Source: Trichoplax sp. H2
Taxonomy: Eukaryota; Placozoa; Uniplacotomia; Trichoplacea
Direction: 5' to 3'
DNA: 64,000 nt
Assembly: GCA_003344405.1 (NCBI GenBank)
Contig: NOWV01000003.1
Span: forward strand, 1,426,001-1,490,000
Shown: positions 26,266 through 39,200 of the stretch, piece by piece
How the letters are laid out: the number at the start of each line of letters is the position of its first letter
Numbering within the stretch: position 1 is the first letter of the stretch
The notes under the pieces: generated by a model
The model's input: only the letters and a program-made list of their open reading frames with translations
What the model was told of the DNA's origin: nothing
Database searches by the model: none
Made by a program: the position numbers and the translations under genes

Positions 26266-27860
26266 GTGAGCAACTTGTACAAGAGAGTTACTTACAATCC
26301 TACAAACCCTGTAAGAGTAGAAAATACGAGTAATTAACGCGTTTTACATGCTATGGCATGATTTTTAGTATTTCTATACAAGGAGAGGCATTCCTATGGA
26401 AGTAGTGTTTGTTTATACAGCCCTGGATGCAGTACAGTATTGCATTATCCATTTTGCTGTTAGTTAAGCGAGTGCCTGTGTGTGTCTAAGCAGTGCTGTA
26501 TAAGTATGTTATAGTCAATCTAAGAAGTCCACATGCTGTAAATGATGAATTTTATTCATTTTGTTATGGCTAAAAGGCAGATCCTGAAGATGAAAGTTCT
26601 AATCATTTGAAGCGGTACTTTTACTACAGAATAGGATATACAAGTCAATAAGGGTAATGATAATTATGTCAGATTTGAATATTAGTTGGAGCATTGCCTC
26701 ACTTGGGTATTTGTGCAAATCATATGATGCAATACAGTACAACAACAGCACTGTACATGCAGATTTTTTGGATGCAATCGAACGGATAATTCAATACTTG
26801 TTTGTAACGGAAGCATTCATTCATTCATTCATTATAATTACCATTGAATAAGATTTTCAGTTGAGAACAATCCTTAAGTGTGTCAGCAAATTGGCAGGAA
26901 AGTTATTTTACAAACGGATATTACTATTAATAAAGTAATGCAATTGAATACTTTTTATCACTGAACGCTCTGCTATTTTCCATTGGGACATTTAAACAGT
27001 TTCGATAGCAGAGAGTATTTGTTAGCTGCTAAAGGGGGAGAAATGTCGATAGTTATCGTATGGAAGTGATTTCTTGATGTTCTTTAAAATAAGCAAGAGT
27101 AGTTGAGTAGTGCACCAGTTAATTCATGGAATTGATTGTCGTTGTTGTGGTGCAAACGGGCGGAATCAACTTGGTTGTTCTTTTAAGTTGATCCCAAATA
27201 TGATGTCATAGCAGATCCAATTTGATGCAAGCAATGCACTGTTAAAATTAAAATAGTTGATCACAAGAGCATTGGTCTGCAGCAAAGGAGGAAACTAGTT
27301 CAATCATGTCTTGATCAAAACTGGTCTATCCTTTTGCGACTTTGTGGTTACCATTCAGTAGCACAAGCGTGTGACTGGTGATGATTTTGGACCCGTTGGG
27401 TTCTTTTTGAATTCAACTAGCGAGCACTATGAGCAATACTGTTTATCAAGAAGGTCCTATTCTACTGTCGCAGCCGATCGATGAGCTCTATCCTAGACAT
27501 TTGATCGTCTTAAGACAAGAAATTGTTGTATTGACTACTGCATGGACATAGCCTGCATGATGAAGCACTAGGAGAAGAAAGGATTGCCAGCATCATTTTA
27601 GCCTTTTGGATTGCATCAGTAGTTCAAACTGGAGATGATTGAATGATCTGAATTGTAGTTGGCTCCCTTACCTTACTGGATTTCTGAATAATGTTATTAC
27701 TCCAGCAGCAGATAGCATCTTGATGAGTTAAGTTGGCAATCTTGTTTGAAAGGTAAGAATGACTGGTAGGAAGATGCGAGCCAAAGCAATTTTGCGCTTG
27801 GGAGATGAGAGTTTTAAAAGGTAAACAGTCTAGTACTGTACACTCACACATGTACTGTAA

Positions 27861-28255
27861 CATGAGGGAGCATTGCAGCTCTACACTGAGCTCGTTTCGA
27901 CTTGACCATTATGATACCGTACAGCAATGCGTTACTACTGTACTATACAGTACTGTAGACCGCGCTAGCTTACAGTACATACTGGACAGTACTGTACACA
28001 CTGTACTGTACTATACTAGTACCACCCCAACATGAGGGAGCATTACAGCTTTACGCTCAGCTTTTTTCGACTTGACCACCATGATACCATACAGCAATGC
28101 GGTAGTACCGTACTCTATACAGTACAGTATAGCACAGTCTACTGTACAGTACTGTACACTGTACTGTACAGTAGACCGCACCAGCTTACAGTACATACTG
28201 GACAGTACTGTACACACTGTACTGTACACTGTAGCGAACTGTACTGTACCACCCC
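27861..28255. repeat. ~170-bp tandem duplication carrying TACTG/TACAG arrays
   Basis: CATGAGGGAGCATT starts at 27861 and again at 28031. Each copy continues through TTTCGACTTGACCA, GATACC.TACAGCAATGCG and a palindromic TACTGTAC array, ending near TACCACCCCA. Copy 2 has a longer array. The second half of each copy is almost entirely self-complementary. Confidence 0.85.
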
Positions 28256-28843
28256 AGCGATACTTTTGCCAAAATTTTGTACACCAATGGAGAATGAACG
28301 ACAGTTGACTTTTCTTTTGCCTGTATAGTTCCCAAGAAATTCTAATCCTACGCAATCAAGTTCAATAGCGTACAACGATAAGTTTAATCGGCCTCTCTTG
28401 ATTTTGCCACTACTATCGTTAGGATACAGTCTATCACAATTGTCCTAAAATTGATTCATACAACTTGTGACATGGATAAACTCTGGGGTAGCAAGTCTTG
28501 CAGAATGATGTGTGAGCATATGGATTACAAATGGACTTTAGATGATTCCATTTCACTATCGGTAACTTCGTCCAATGAAGTTTTGCGATTTGCAAGTCTA
28601 CTGTGCACTCGCAGCACTAGTGTACTTGAAGTCAAACTCTTTTTTGAGCAGTTAGTCAGCAATGCAGCGGCATTGGAAAAGGATTGTACTGCACTTTATT
28701 AGAGCTTGATTGGACTCCATTTTATTGGCAGGTCACGTTTGAAACGTATCCACTTCCCGCTTCCTGTGCATTATCGCCACGTGACTGATGTGAGACCGTT
28801 CTATCGCTAGACCATACTGTACCGTCATTCAATATGAGCTTGA

Positions 28844-28910
28844 ATGTACAGTACAGTACTGTACAGTACTCTACAGTGTACAGTCTACAAGACTGTACTG
28901 TATGGTATCA
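28844..28910. repeat. TACAG/TACTG pentamer array
   Basis: A run of AATGTACAGTACAGTACTG continuing through several more TACAG/TACTG units and CTACAAGACTGTACTG. It is of the same family as the arrays at 27.9-28.2, 42.2, 42.7 and 61.2 kb. Confidence 0.8.
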
Positions 28911-29280
28911 AGCACTACCGTACTGGTCGAGATTTTGCCTCACTCTACAGTACTGTCTGTTTTTACTGTCCATCCGTGCTTCGTGGAGTTTATATACTGT
29001 ACACTTTGGTATACTGGACGCGCACGATTTGGCTGACGGGGGGGAAACTTTCTTAACCAAAGTGAATTAACTTCCCCGACCACCCCAACCCCACCTGGGT
29101 GGTTGGCAATGGTACAGTATACCTATGTATGTAGGACCATATTGACCAGGGATGAATCAACTGCGGCAAGCTGATCGTTTCGATGGCATTCTCTAGCAGA
29201 CGTTGACAATTTTTGCTGCAAAACCCTACTGTCATCGTGTAAAATGATACAATGAGCACGATAGAGGAGTAAAGCTCACC

Positions 29281-29400
29281 GCTATGAAAATGCTATGATC
29301 ATCATTACTGTTGGTGCCTTGCTATGAAAATGCTATGATCATCATTATTGTTGGTGCCTGATCAAGGCACCAACAATAATGATGATCATAGCATTTTCAT
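29281..29400. repeat. Direct repeat plus perfect long inverted repeat (hairpin)
   Basis: A 39-bp unit, GCTATGAAAATGCTATGATC through TTGGTGCCT, occurs twice in direct orientation (29282 and 29321; one mismatch). It is then followed by its exact reverse complement ending TGCTATGATC-type sequence reversed at about 29400. The centre is the palindrome TGATCA. An almost loop-free hairpin with a stem of about 38-40 bp is possible. Confidence 0.9.
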
Positions 29401-29666
29401 ATACTGCCCAATGCCCGTAATCGTCCACGATCGCAATCATGCTGTACAATAAGTGTACATACTGTACTCTACTCTACTCTACACTGAGCGGACCGATTAT
29501 GGTGATCAACATCGACTAGCCGCTTGCCTACCACCGGCTACGTTTATATATATACACCACTCCCTAACTACCGTTCTGGAAAGTGAGTAAAACACAACAC
29601 GACAAAACTGGTGCATTTTAGAGTGTGCATTGTAAGCAGGACTAGAAAAAATAGTCTAGCCATTTC

Positions 29667-30080
29667 TTAAATGTCATGGATTGACTGTCCATACCAATCA
29701 GGCCAATACATGGTGATTGGTAGAAACAATACTAGTAACAGCTGTTGAAAAGCAACTTTAGCGTCAAGTTGAACAATATCATAGACTGAATTTGTATCAG
29801 GTTTAGCTTTGGCCAAATGGACAAGTCTAATTAATGCTATTTTCATAATAATGGCAAGAAGAAGAATCATATTGACAAGATCGAGTAAGTCGAGCAAACG
29901 GGCCCGTCGCGTTGGTAACGCTTTCACTTGCATACAATACTCCCCTATCGACCAAAGTGATCGCCATGCAAATAAGCTTTTGACCTGAAACTCCAGTCGT
30001 TGTTGAGGCTGTCTACAGCGCAGAATCCGGTATTGACGTCTATTGACACGGCGGACGTTGAGCGTCCCTTTTAGCGTCAC
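29667..30080 (-). CDS. Hypothetical 137-codon ORF, unrecognised
   Basis: An uninterrupted frame of 137 codons begins with ATG at 30080. It is Arg-rich in its first 60 residues (NVRRVNRRQYRILRCRQPQQ), then has two hydrophobic stretches (LLDLVNMILLLAIIMKIALI and LLLVLFLPITMYW), suggesting a small membrane protein if translated. I do not recognise a family. It lies head-to-head with RBL, 182 bp between start codons, so it could be a real divergent gene or simply open promoter-region DNA. No intron signal is needed. Confidence 0.3.
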   Translation of the reverse strand: MTLKGTLNVRRVNRRQYRILRCRQPQQRLEFQVKSLFAWRSLWSIGEYCMQVKALPTRRARLLDLLDLVNMILLLAIIMKIALIRLVHLAKAKPDTNSVYDIVQLDAKVAFQQLLLVLFLPITMYWPDWYGQSIHDI

Positions 30081-30262
30081 TTTGACATTCCCGCCATCTG
30101 GCCAATGATCATCATGATCGTCATTGACTATTAGCCTACTCTAATCATTGACTGACTCAGTTGGCGCGTAGTATCGCTTTTCAAAGTTAAAGGTCTGTTA
30201 AAAAAGACAAAAAAAAAAAAAAATAGAATAACAATTCAAGCCCTCCCCAATATTCAAGTATA

Positions 30263-33200
30263 TTGATTAAAGGAATCGTGGCGATTGATTGGATATCGAC
30301 GATCGAAATTTCCATTGCTGATTCAATCCAGGACTTGTTGAATGAAATCATCATGACTTTCCATGGAAAAAATCCACCCGATGATCGACCAATTCGATCG
30401 GAATACGATGAGTTATGCCTAAGTTTGAATATGGATAAAGATACTGCACAAACTGCATGGCAACGTTATCAAGATATCAAATTAAAATTTACGTTAGAGG
30501 TAAAACAATTTTTTATTTTTTTGGAGGGGTGGGGGGGAAATCATTGGGCCCCATTGTACATTATCTTGATTCATCATCGCCTATTCAATCCTATCACCAT
30601 GTCCAACTTAACATTGGATACGAGCCTGCCATGTCGTCGTCGATGGCAATAGAGGACTTGTTAGCGGTCATCATGTCCTTATGAAAACGATCGCCAGGTC
30701 GAGTCAACAAGCTAAACGCCACGGTAAAAATCAAATGCATGCGACCGATAGTCAATCCAAATGGAGATACGTCCTATGTTGGCTTGAAAGCGCTAAAACA
30801 GTTGTAAACCTTTCTCCTACCTTTGTCGATCTCATGTTTAATCACCATTTTCCTTTGTCTTTATCATCATTTCTACCCAACAATACTCCTATCCTGATGG
30901 AGCTAGCGCTTTTTCAACTTGCTCCACTGTAGTAATCTTTCTTAATTCATTTGAAAATGAGTATTCATCCAAGAGACATTGCCAACGAGCATGGAAACAA
31001 CATCGTTGGCACGATACAGTAGTAGAAAATCACTACAAATGATCAATCAGGCTTTACCAGTTTTTTTTTTACTCGCATAACCTATCGTATTGTAGGTTTC
31101 CTTCCTTACTATTGTTAAGATAGGATAAACGCCATCGTCGTCATGATAGACATCATTCGTTCTGTGCTCTAAATAATGGTAGAATGACGACCATGGCCAT
31201 AACATAACATGTAGTGTAGGATAGTACGAAGAGGCAATGGAGTAGAGTAGAAATTCAGGACTCAGCTAATCAAATCAATTTGATATTATCTCTTTCTGTA
31301 TTGCAGTAGAACTATTTTCAATACATCTTGATCATGATATTCTAATCTTCACTCCTTTTGAACATTTGAACTCGCTAGCATAACCTCGACGTCGTAATAG
31401 TCTGAGTACATTACCTTATACTTTTTTCCCAATTGTACACTTGAAATACTGTACCAATCTTTTCGACTAGATAATAGATACCGACAACCAAATTATAATT
31501 TATACTTAATCCTCGCTACAACCACTTCCAAGATGATGATAATCACGCTGATACCATGTCCTTGTACTTTTCCTATTGTCCATTTTGATTTGACACATGG
31601 ATAATCATCAATAACAATTTAATGTGCTGTACAGTACATAACTTACGCTTCAATCCATGTTTTCGCCAACAACCATCATATATATTGCTAACCGATGTAC
31701 TGTATCTTTCTACACTAAGAGATTCATGCATGATTATCCTTTGCCATAAATGTACAGTAGTATTGCCTGTAGAGATCCGTTATCAATCAGACTATGTTCC
31801 ATTTGTATTTCCAACATCGTATGAGAATTGCAGTATACGAGCAGTTTGCCTTAGGCGACGATAATTTATTTAACGCAAGCTTTGCCCAACTGACTTGTTT
31901 GAATATCCGATCGGAAGAAAAAAGAGAATAGCATCGATGATGCCATCTCTCTACTTGAAACTTTGTACATACGAATATCGTATATAGACTTGCTAAACTC
32001 TGCAATCTCTCTTAATCCATACAGCAGTAATGAACGATCAGACATTTTATTTCCTTGGCAATTTTTATATTAAATATTTATTTAGACCATAGTACTGCAA
32101 TACTAATACATTTTGTATTGCCACGTATATACTGTAAGTATACTCTAGAAAATATAGTACGCCATAGAGGTGATCAGACCATATTACATTGATATTTTGA
32201 ACGTATTAAACTATAGACGAACTATACTATATATATTTTAGTAGATACCGATGTCACACGAGTATGAACAGTATTTCGGTAAACTATCTTTATTAATTTC
32301 ACTTTAACATCTTTCACGGTAGAATTGCAACATAATGAACTCCGTAGTTTAGCCCTAGTACTAGAACTGCTCGTATGTAAATAATTATTGTGAGGTTATA
32401 TAGCCTAACCAGTTCCTTTGCATTTTTCCGATATTATCCACACATCGTTAATACTAGAACTACTCGTATGTAAATAATTACTGTGAGGTTATATAGCCTA
32501 ACCAGTTCCTTTGCATTTTTCTGATATTATCCACACATCGTTAATACTAAAACTACTCGTATTTATTAAATAATTATTGTGAGGTTATATAACCTAACCA
32601 GTTCCTTTGCATTTTTCTGATATTATCCACACATTGGCATGTACCTTTACAGTACAGTATATTAGGTTTATTAACCAATTCATGGGTTTTACATTACTGC
32701 CCTTTTAATATGGATTGCGATATAATGATATTATCTCTCTACTTAAACATACGTTCATAGGGTACAATAGAATATGCTAGCAAAGAAAATAACAACTCTT
32801 ACTATGTCTACGTTGATTACTGAGTAGATTGAGCAAGCATAACATCTTGCATTGAATCACCATTACTGAAGATTTCCGTACGGAAATAGATCGGCAAGAA
32901 AAATATTCACTTTAGCGTTAAATGTGTAATAGTAATGCAGTACGATCAGACTTGAGATTTAAAAGTATGACTGAAAAAGAATCTCAACTACATCAATCAT
33001 CTATCTGCTAATTTTTTCGTTTTGGATTGATAGACCTACAAATTTAATCTACTTTAATAGTAAGCAAATTGACTGTCATGTTACAACCTAGGGCAAATAG
33101 ACCGACAAATTTAATCTACATTAATAGTAAGCAATTTTACTGTCATGTTACAACCTAGGGCAATCATCTTCACTGGTTAACCTGCGCGCTATTTGTTGCT

Positions 33201-36200
33201 GGCAAGCAATCACGATTACCAACTGTAGGAGAAGGAATCCAAGTGGGTAACTGTATTTCTCTCAGTCGTCTTATTAAAGCAGCTAATCTAAGGTTTGTCA
33301 ATAAAAAAAATTGAGTTCATTTGCATTTTACTTTTCTTTGCTACAATATGAGTAACGTTAATATAGTATAATTCTTATCATAATTGCCATGTTCTTTTAT
33401 ATTTTAATCCATCATCAGCTTAATTGAATTCTTCAATAAAATCGATAAATGGATCGATATGGCTTGCTTAGATGAGGATTTTCGGGGTCAAATAAATGTT
33501 ATTGAAAGAAACTTCGAAGTCGTTAGTGTCATCTATAAGAATAAATTCGAACCCATCTTTCAACATTTATTCCAATCTAATGTAAATGACAGCGTGCCAC
33601 GACGCAAATTAAGGTAATATGTGGTATTTTTTGCAAATTACTTGTCAACAGATTCAAAAATTAAAATAATGATCAATACGTAGATATTAACACTAATCTG
33701 GTCTTGCAGTCGTATCTTTTAGATTTATTAATAATAAATCCGCACATCGTAGGAATATTTTATTGTCAATTAATTGTAGATGGATAATCCAGAAATCGTT
33801 ATTTTGCAACAGCATTATAAGTATTGAGTTACAAATACATTAGTTGAAATGAATAGTGAAATATAGGTCCGAAAAATCTGTACTACAGGTTCTCTAATAA
33901 ATGACATATCATCCCTCTGCTTACTGGATACAGTACAGTCTTGGTCTTAGTATAAACTGCGAATTTTAAATTTTAGTATGCTGTAATAGGAGCATAGAAG
34001 ATTAGCCCTGGATACGGTAGCATCATTATCAAATGATACACCTTATTTAATCTATTACATGTTTTAACAATTTGTTTGTCTATAATGCCATACGGTTAAC
34101 TTGTTAGCGCAATGACTACGTTAAAGATATTGAAGAATCTATAGGACACTTTAATGTTGCTGTATACAAGGGATGGCCTAACAACAATAGTTTGCTCTTC
34201 TTATGACTGCATTTGGCAGTAGAAACCTCTATAATCATATACTCTTTGAAAGACACATTTAGTATACTGTTCCGTATATTTAAAAGTATAAAAAAGAGGC
34301 AATGTTGACGAAACTTTATATTGCCTTTGACCAGAATATCCTTACAATCATTCCGTTCTATTCCTTAATGACATTAAGAGTTTCGAATAATCCTATTCAG
34401 CATGGAAACATCAGAGGGTAGTCATTATTATTTAATAGAAATGATTACCAACAAACAAGATATTACAGTATACACGTGTTATCGATGCATTATTAAATTA
34501 ATAGAAATAAATTGACTAATGATATTGAATACAAATAAGTAATTATTTTATAGCTATGTAGCTACTACAGTAACCTATGTGTATATTTTTATAGCAGTTA
34601 TTATACAACTACAGAACTGTAAACTATGCTACAAATGTTATGCTGTGCACTAAATAAAAATTGTAAAACTTAATCTCAACGCTATTACATAATCACACGT
34701 TATACAACATTATTATTCACTGAATTGTGGTGCGTTAAGTGTATTATGTCTACATGGAGTTCTGTCTTATGCCAAATCTAGACTATCATGTTTATCATCG
34801 ATAAAAATGACTTATATGTTCTCTAATGTCTGGCTTATAGACACTCAAAAATATGTACTTATCAACAAGTTTTTAGCTACTGCTGGAGCTTATATCTCTT
34901 GATTAAAGGTACAAGCATTTATTGAATTTTACTAGAGTTTGATTTTTAGTTATTTTGTTTGTGTATGTTATTATTTATCTTTTATAATCTTTATAGGAAA
35001 ATATCCTGACATCAGGACTGATCTGGTTAATTCGTATCATCTCCTACTATGCTGTATTGATCTTATTTATGCTAATATCGTTGTTGCAAACAGAAGGGAC
35101 CTCTTAAATCCTCAATTAGAATCGGGTCCGGAGCTTTAATATTGCTAAATTATCTTATGTCTTTATGATGTACTATAACAATAACAATGAACTTTTCTAA
35201 ATTACTATTGATTCATTCAGACGCTTTAGTAGAAAGCGAAAGCAATTCCAGTCCAGTATCAGTTATCGAATATTTATGCAAACGTTATGAAGGTATCTAT
35301 AACAACCATATTTATAAATTAGATAAAACTTCAAGATTACTAATAAATCTTAATATATAACATCTACTCTGCTATTCAACAGGTATATCTATAGAAGTTA
35401 AAGCAATCAAGCAACATCTTCTCTGGCTTTATCTAGAAAATTTATTTGATAAAAATGTAATACCTTCTTTTTTGTGAAAGAGCAAAAATTACGTAGTTTA
35501 AATAATTGATCCGATATCGACTTGTTAATTTAATTTCTAATTGAAGCGATGCTTGATTTTGACGCCAGTACTAGAATTATAGAAAATATTGTAATATTCT
35601 ATATTTAATGAACCAAGAATATTTGCTAAAAATGGTTATCCTAATATTTTTCAATTTAATTATATTAGCATCTTAGAGGCAATAAGAAAACATTTTGCGG
35701 TCTGCTCGATCAAGGCAATTTCGATTATAATAAGTAAGCAATTCCTTATGAAAAATCTAATAGCTATCAAATTGTAACTAACTTAATGTTTAATATTTGT
35801 AATCAATAGCAAATTTGTATCAAATTCCTATGATGAATTTGTCTTATCCAGTGGTGACTTTGATGAGAGGATCTTTCTTGGGAGTAATGCTTACCTAGAT
35901 ATTGGTACGCCAGCGAAACTGCCGAAGGCGGCTCATACTACAGCAGAAGCAAGGCAAAATGTTACTAGAAATTTACAGGATCGATTTCAAAATAGTACAA
36001 TGATTCCACAAACACCGTTAACTGGCCGTAACTTCCTTAATCAAAAAGAAGAACGGTAGGCATAACTTACTCTCTGAAGAAATTACTTCCGTATCATGTA
36101 CGTACAAAATTCTAACAAATTGTGCTACTTATTCAAAAATGATTAGAACTCCTGTTTCCTCGGCAACACTTTCTGTTGGTCGTTTACAAGCTCTATTAGC

Positions 36201-39200
36201 TAAGTGGACTGTTTCACCTTCTAATAAGTTGTTGGCTATATTTGGGTAAGAATCACACTGGTACTAATATACGATATAAAGTGAAGATCTTTAACTTCAA
36301 GCATCAATTTTAACTAAATCATAATCGATATCAACATTTCTTAATCGTATAGGGACTGTTCGAACGATCTTCTGGATATCATTCAATCTCGCATTAATGA
36401 ATTAAAGGAAACTTTTTATGACAGTTATACAAAGGTAGCACCAGAATTGTTCATTGCCGAGATAATTTATCCTTTATCCCAGTTTGTACAAGATCCCATA
36501 CTCAAACATGTAATGTTATTAACGTTCATAGATTGACGATGAAAGATCAAAATCACCGATCGATTTTGCCGAAAATAGGTGGAATCTCGGGATAAAGCTA
36601 TATTATAAGGTGATTTGAAGGTTTATTAAAACTTATCGACATCATACGTATATGAGTAAATTAAAATGGCCATTTATAAATTGTATTTATTTTTCATCTC
36701 CTCCATGCTATTACATTGCATTGTCAGATTTTGATAGCTAATGTAAAATAAGCTCTAAAGAAATTAACTGTAACTTAATTCTCCCTAAGTGGTAGTGTTT
36801 CGTTATTTTTATACTTCTTTGCAATAATTTGTCATATTCCATAACTTATTAATGAATGAGTGTGCCCGTTTCTAAATACAATGTATAAAGCGCTTTTGCT
36901 ATCAAAAACTGATGTAAGCTCATACAATTATACGTTGCATGTCCGCTACAATTATCAACCTGAATAAGGTGACTTGTTGCTAGTCTTATGACTACTTCTA
37001 TTCCTAATATTGCCTTTTCTCAAATAGACTCTTGAAAGTATTATCTTGGCCGAAAAAAGGCGTAACAAAACTTCTGGAGAACTGAAAGTAATACATTTAT
37101 TTACTTATTTATTTAAATTAATCCTTCGAATAATGAATATTGGTTACTGATCCGAATTTAAACTGCCAATCGATGAGTCTGATCCAATTGGCCTTATACT
37201 CATTTATTGATTTATTCTAATAGATCTTACTTGAAAAAGATGTTTTTCATCGATCTTTATTGGCGTGTTGTTTGGAAATCACAATTTTCTCATATGGATC
37301 ACAAAAGACCTTTCCATGGATCGTTCAAGTTTTCGGTCTTTCACATTATTACTTTTATAAGGTAGATAAATATTAAATGAATTATAATAAAGCAATAAAC
37401 GTGAAACTGGTGAACATTATGAATGACATCTATATTTGTTATAAAAGGTAATCGAAATTGTTATACGAACAGAACATGGATTGCCTCGTGAAGTCGTTAA
37501 ACATTTAAATTACGTACGTTTATCCATTTCTTACAGTAAATGACATTATCATGATTTAAGCATTATTCAACAAAATAAATGAATTATTTATATAGATTGA
37601 AGAGAGTATTTTAGACCACTTAGCCTGGGTATCAGGTTCTCCATTATTTACAGCATCCGATAATGGTTTAATTGCTATTCCATCTTATGAAGAGGTCTGT
37701 ATCACTAATTTTCTTCGTTGCTATATGTTATATTTAAATATAGTACTGGTCATTATACCTGATAAAAAATTCACTTACTAAATTACTTATTAATTTTTCA
37801 TTGAATAGGTTTGTATTCCTTCTAATGAAGAAGGACATTCCAACAAACCAGCAATAACAAATATTGTACATCCACAAATGCGTAGATTAAATCCTGCTTT
37901 AGCTGGTAAAGTATAGTGTAAATAACTGATAACAGATGTACGCGGTATTTGTTTTAATTTGTCATGTAATGTATTAGGGCCAATAGAGTCGAAAGGATTC
38001 CCTGTTGCGGAAAGATACAGTTCCCCTATGAAAAAGAGCATAGAAGCAAGAAGTATTACCGATGCTAAGGACACTTCGAAGCCAAAACGAACGGGTTCTT
38101 TGGGATTATTTTTTAGAAAGGTAGATTGCCATTATGTAAATAATATTACCAGATAACTTTCTTTAGTAAAATAAAATATTAACATTTTACATGCAAACTT
38201 TCTCGATATTAGTTTTATTACTTAGCGAGTGTAAGACTGAAAGATCTATGTCGTTCGTTACACCTAGGCGAAGATTTAACATCCAAGTTAGTGACTTTCC
38301 TAAACAAAAATGATAGTACTACTACGCTAACCATTATATTCTTGTAAATGTCACACTTTCAGAATCTGGACATGTTTTGAATATTCAGTTATGCACTGTC
38401 ACGAATTAATAATTGATCGACATCTAGATCAGTTGCTAATGTGTGCCATCTATGTCATTTGCAAGGTATTAGAACTATATGATATGATTTCGGTCCCTAA
38501 TGTTAAACCCTGATTTTCATTTTTCCTGTAATGTTTATTCTGTTTCATCCTGAAAGGTTTCAAGGAAAAATATAAAATTCTTGGAAATCAAAGATTGCTA
38601 CAATCGTCAACCACAAGCTAAAAAACATGTAAGGAAACCTTTCATTATCGTGTCAACACAAATTCAGCCGCCCATCTTCGACATAATTACATTTTATCTC
38701 TTTAATTTATTGCCTAGCTTTATCGCAATGTATTAGTGAGAAAACGTAAAGGGAAAAGTGATAACAAATCGGTTGAGAGTAGTAGAAATTCAAGTCCTGT
38801 TAGCCCACCAATTATTATATCTGGGTCAACGACCACTTACCAAGAGCAGAACGAAACTGCTATGCGAAGTTCCAGTACACTATCGCAAACGCCAACCCCA
38901 TCTTGTTCTGATGTTGACGTTGAAAATGGCGAATTAGAAGACGTTCGTGGAGACTTAGTTCAATTCTATAACGAGGTGTATCTTGATGCAATGAAAGAAT
39001 TTGTGCTACGATTTTTACCGGAGAACGGAAATGTAAGATGATATCATCATTTCTATAGTATCCCTTGCTTAAAGGCATTAAATCTGTTCTTACCAGTTAT
39101 CTCTACATTACAAACTAGTGTCTTCCAAGTTTATCACCTTTGCCAGCAAGTAGAAGCCCGATAACATCACCGAGAAAGGTCACCCAGATCAATTTTGGTG

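Larger units (their letters stand above)
25516..29666. other. Gene-poor region rich in short palindromic arrays
   Basis: No complete gene is recognised. It should contain the missing TFAM 5' exon(s). One possible exon at 26080-26265 is listed separately. From 27.8 kb on the sequence is dominated by TACAG/TACTG arrays, a 170-bp tandem duplication and a strong hairpin. Long open frames at 27805-28375 and 28834-29070 are produced by stop-free repeat sequence. Confidence 0.45.

Noticed and set aside
28011-28375. Long overlapping open frames (up to 114 codons) on both strands
   Set aside because: They consist largely of TACTG/TACAG repeat, which reads as Tyr/Val/Leu/Ser/Cys/Thr in every frame without stops. 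No domain or splice context.
32351-32640. Possible CRISPR-like array
   Set aside because: The three repeat units are contiguous with no unique spacers, and the context is a eukaryotic intron. It is an ordinary minisatellite.
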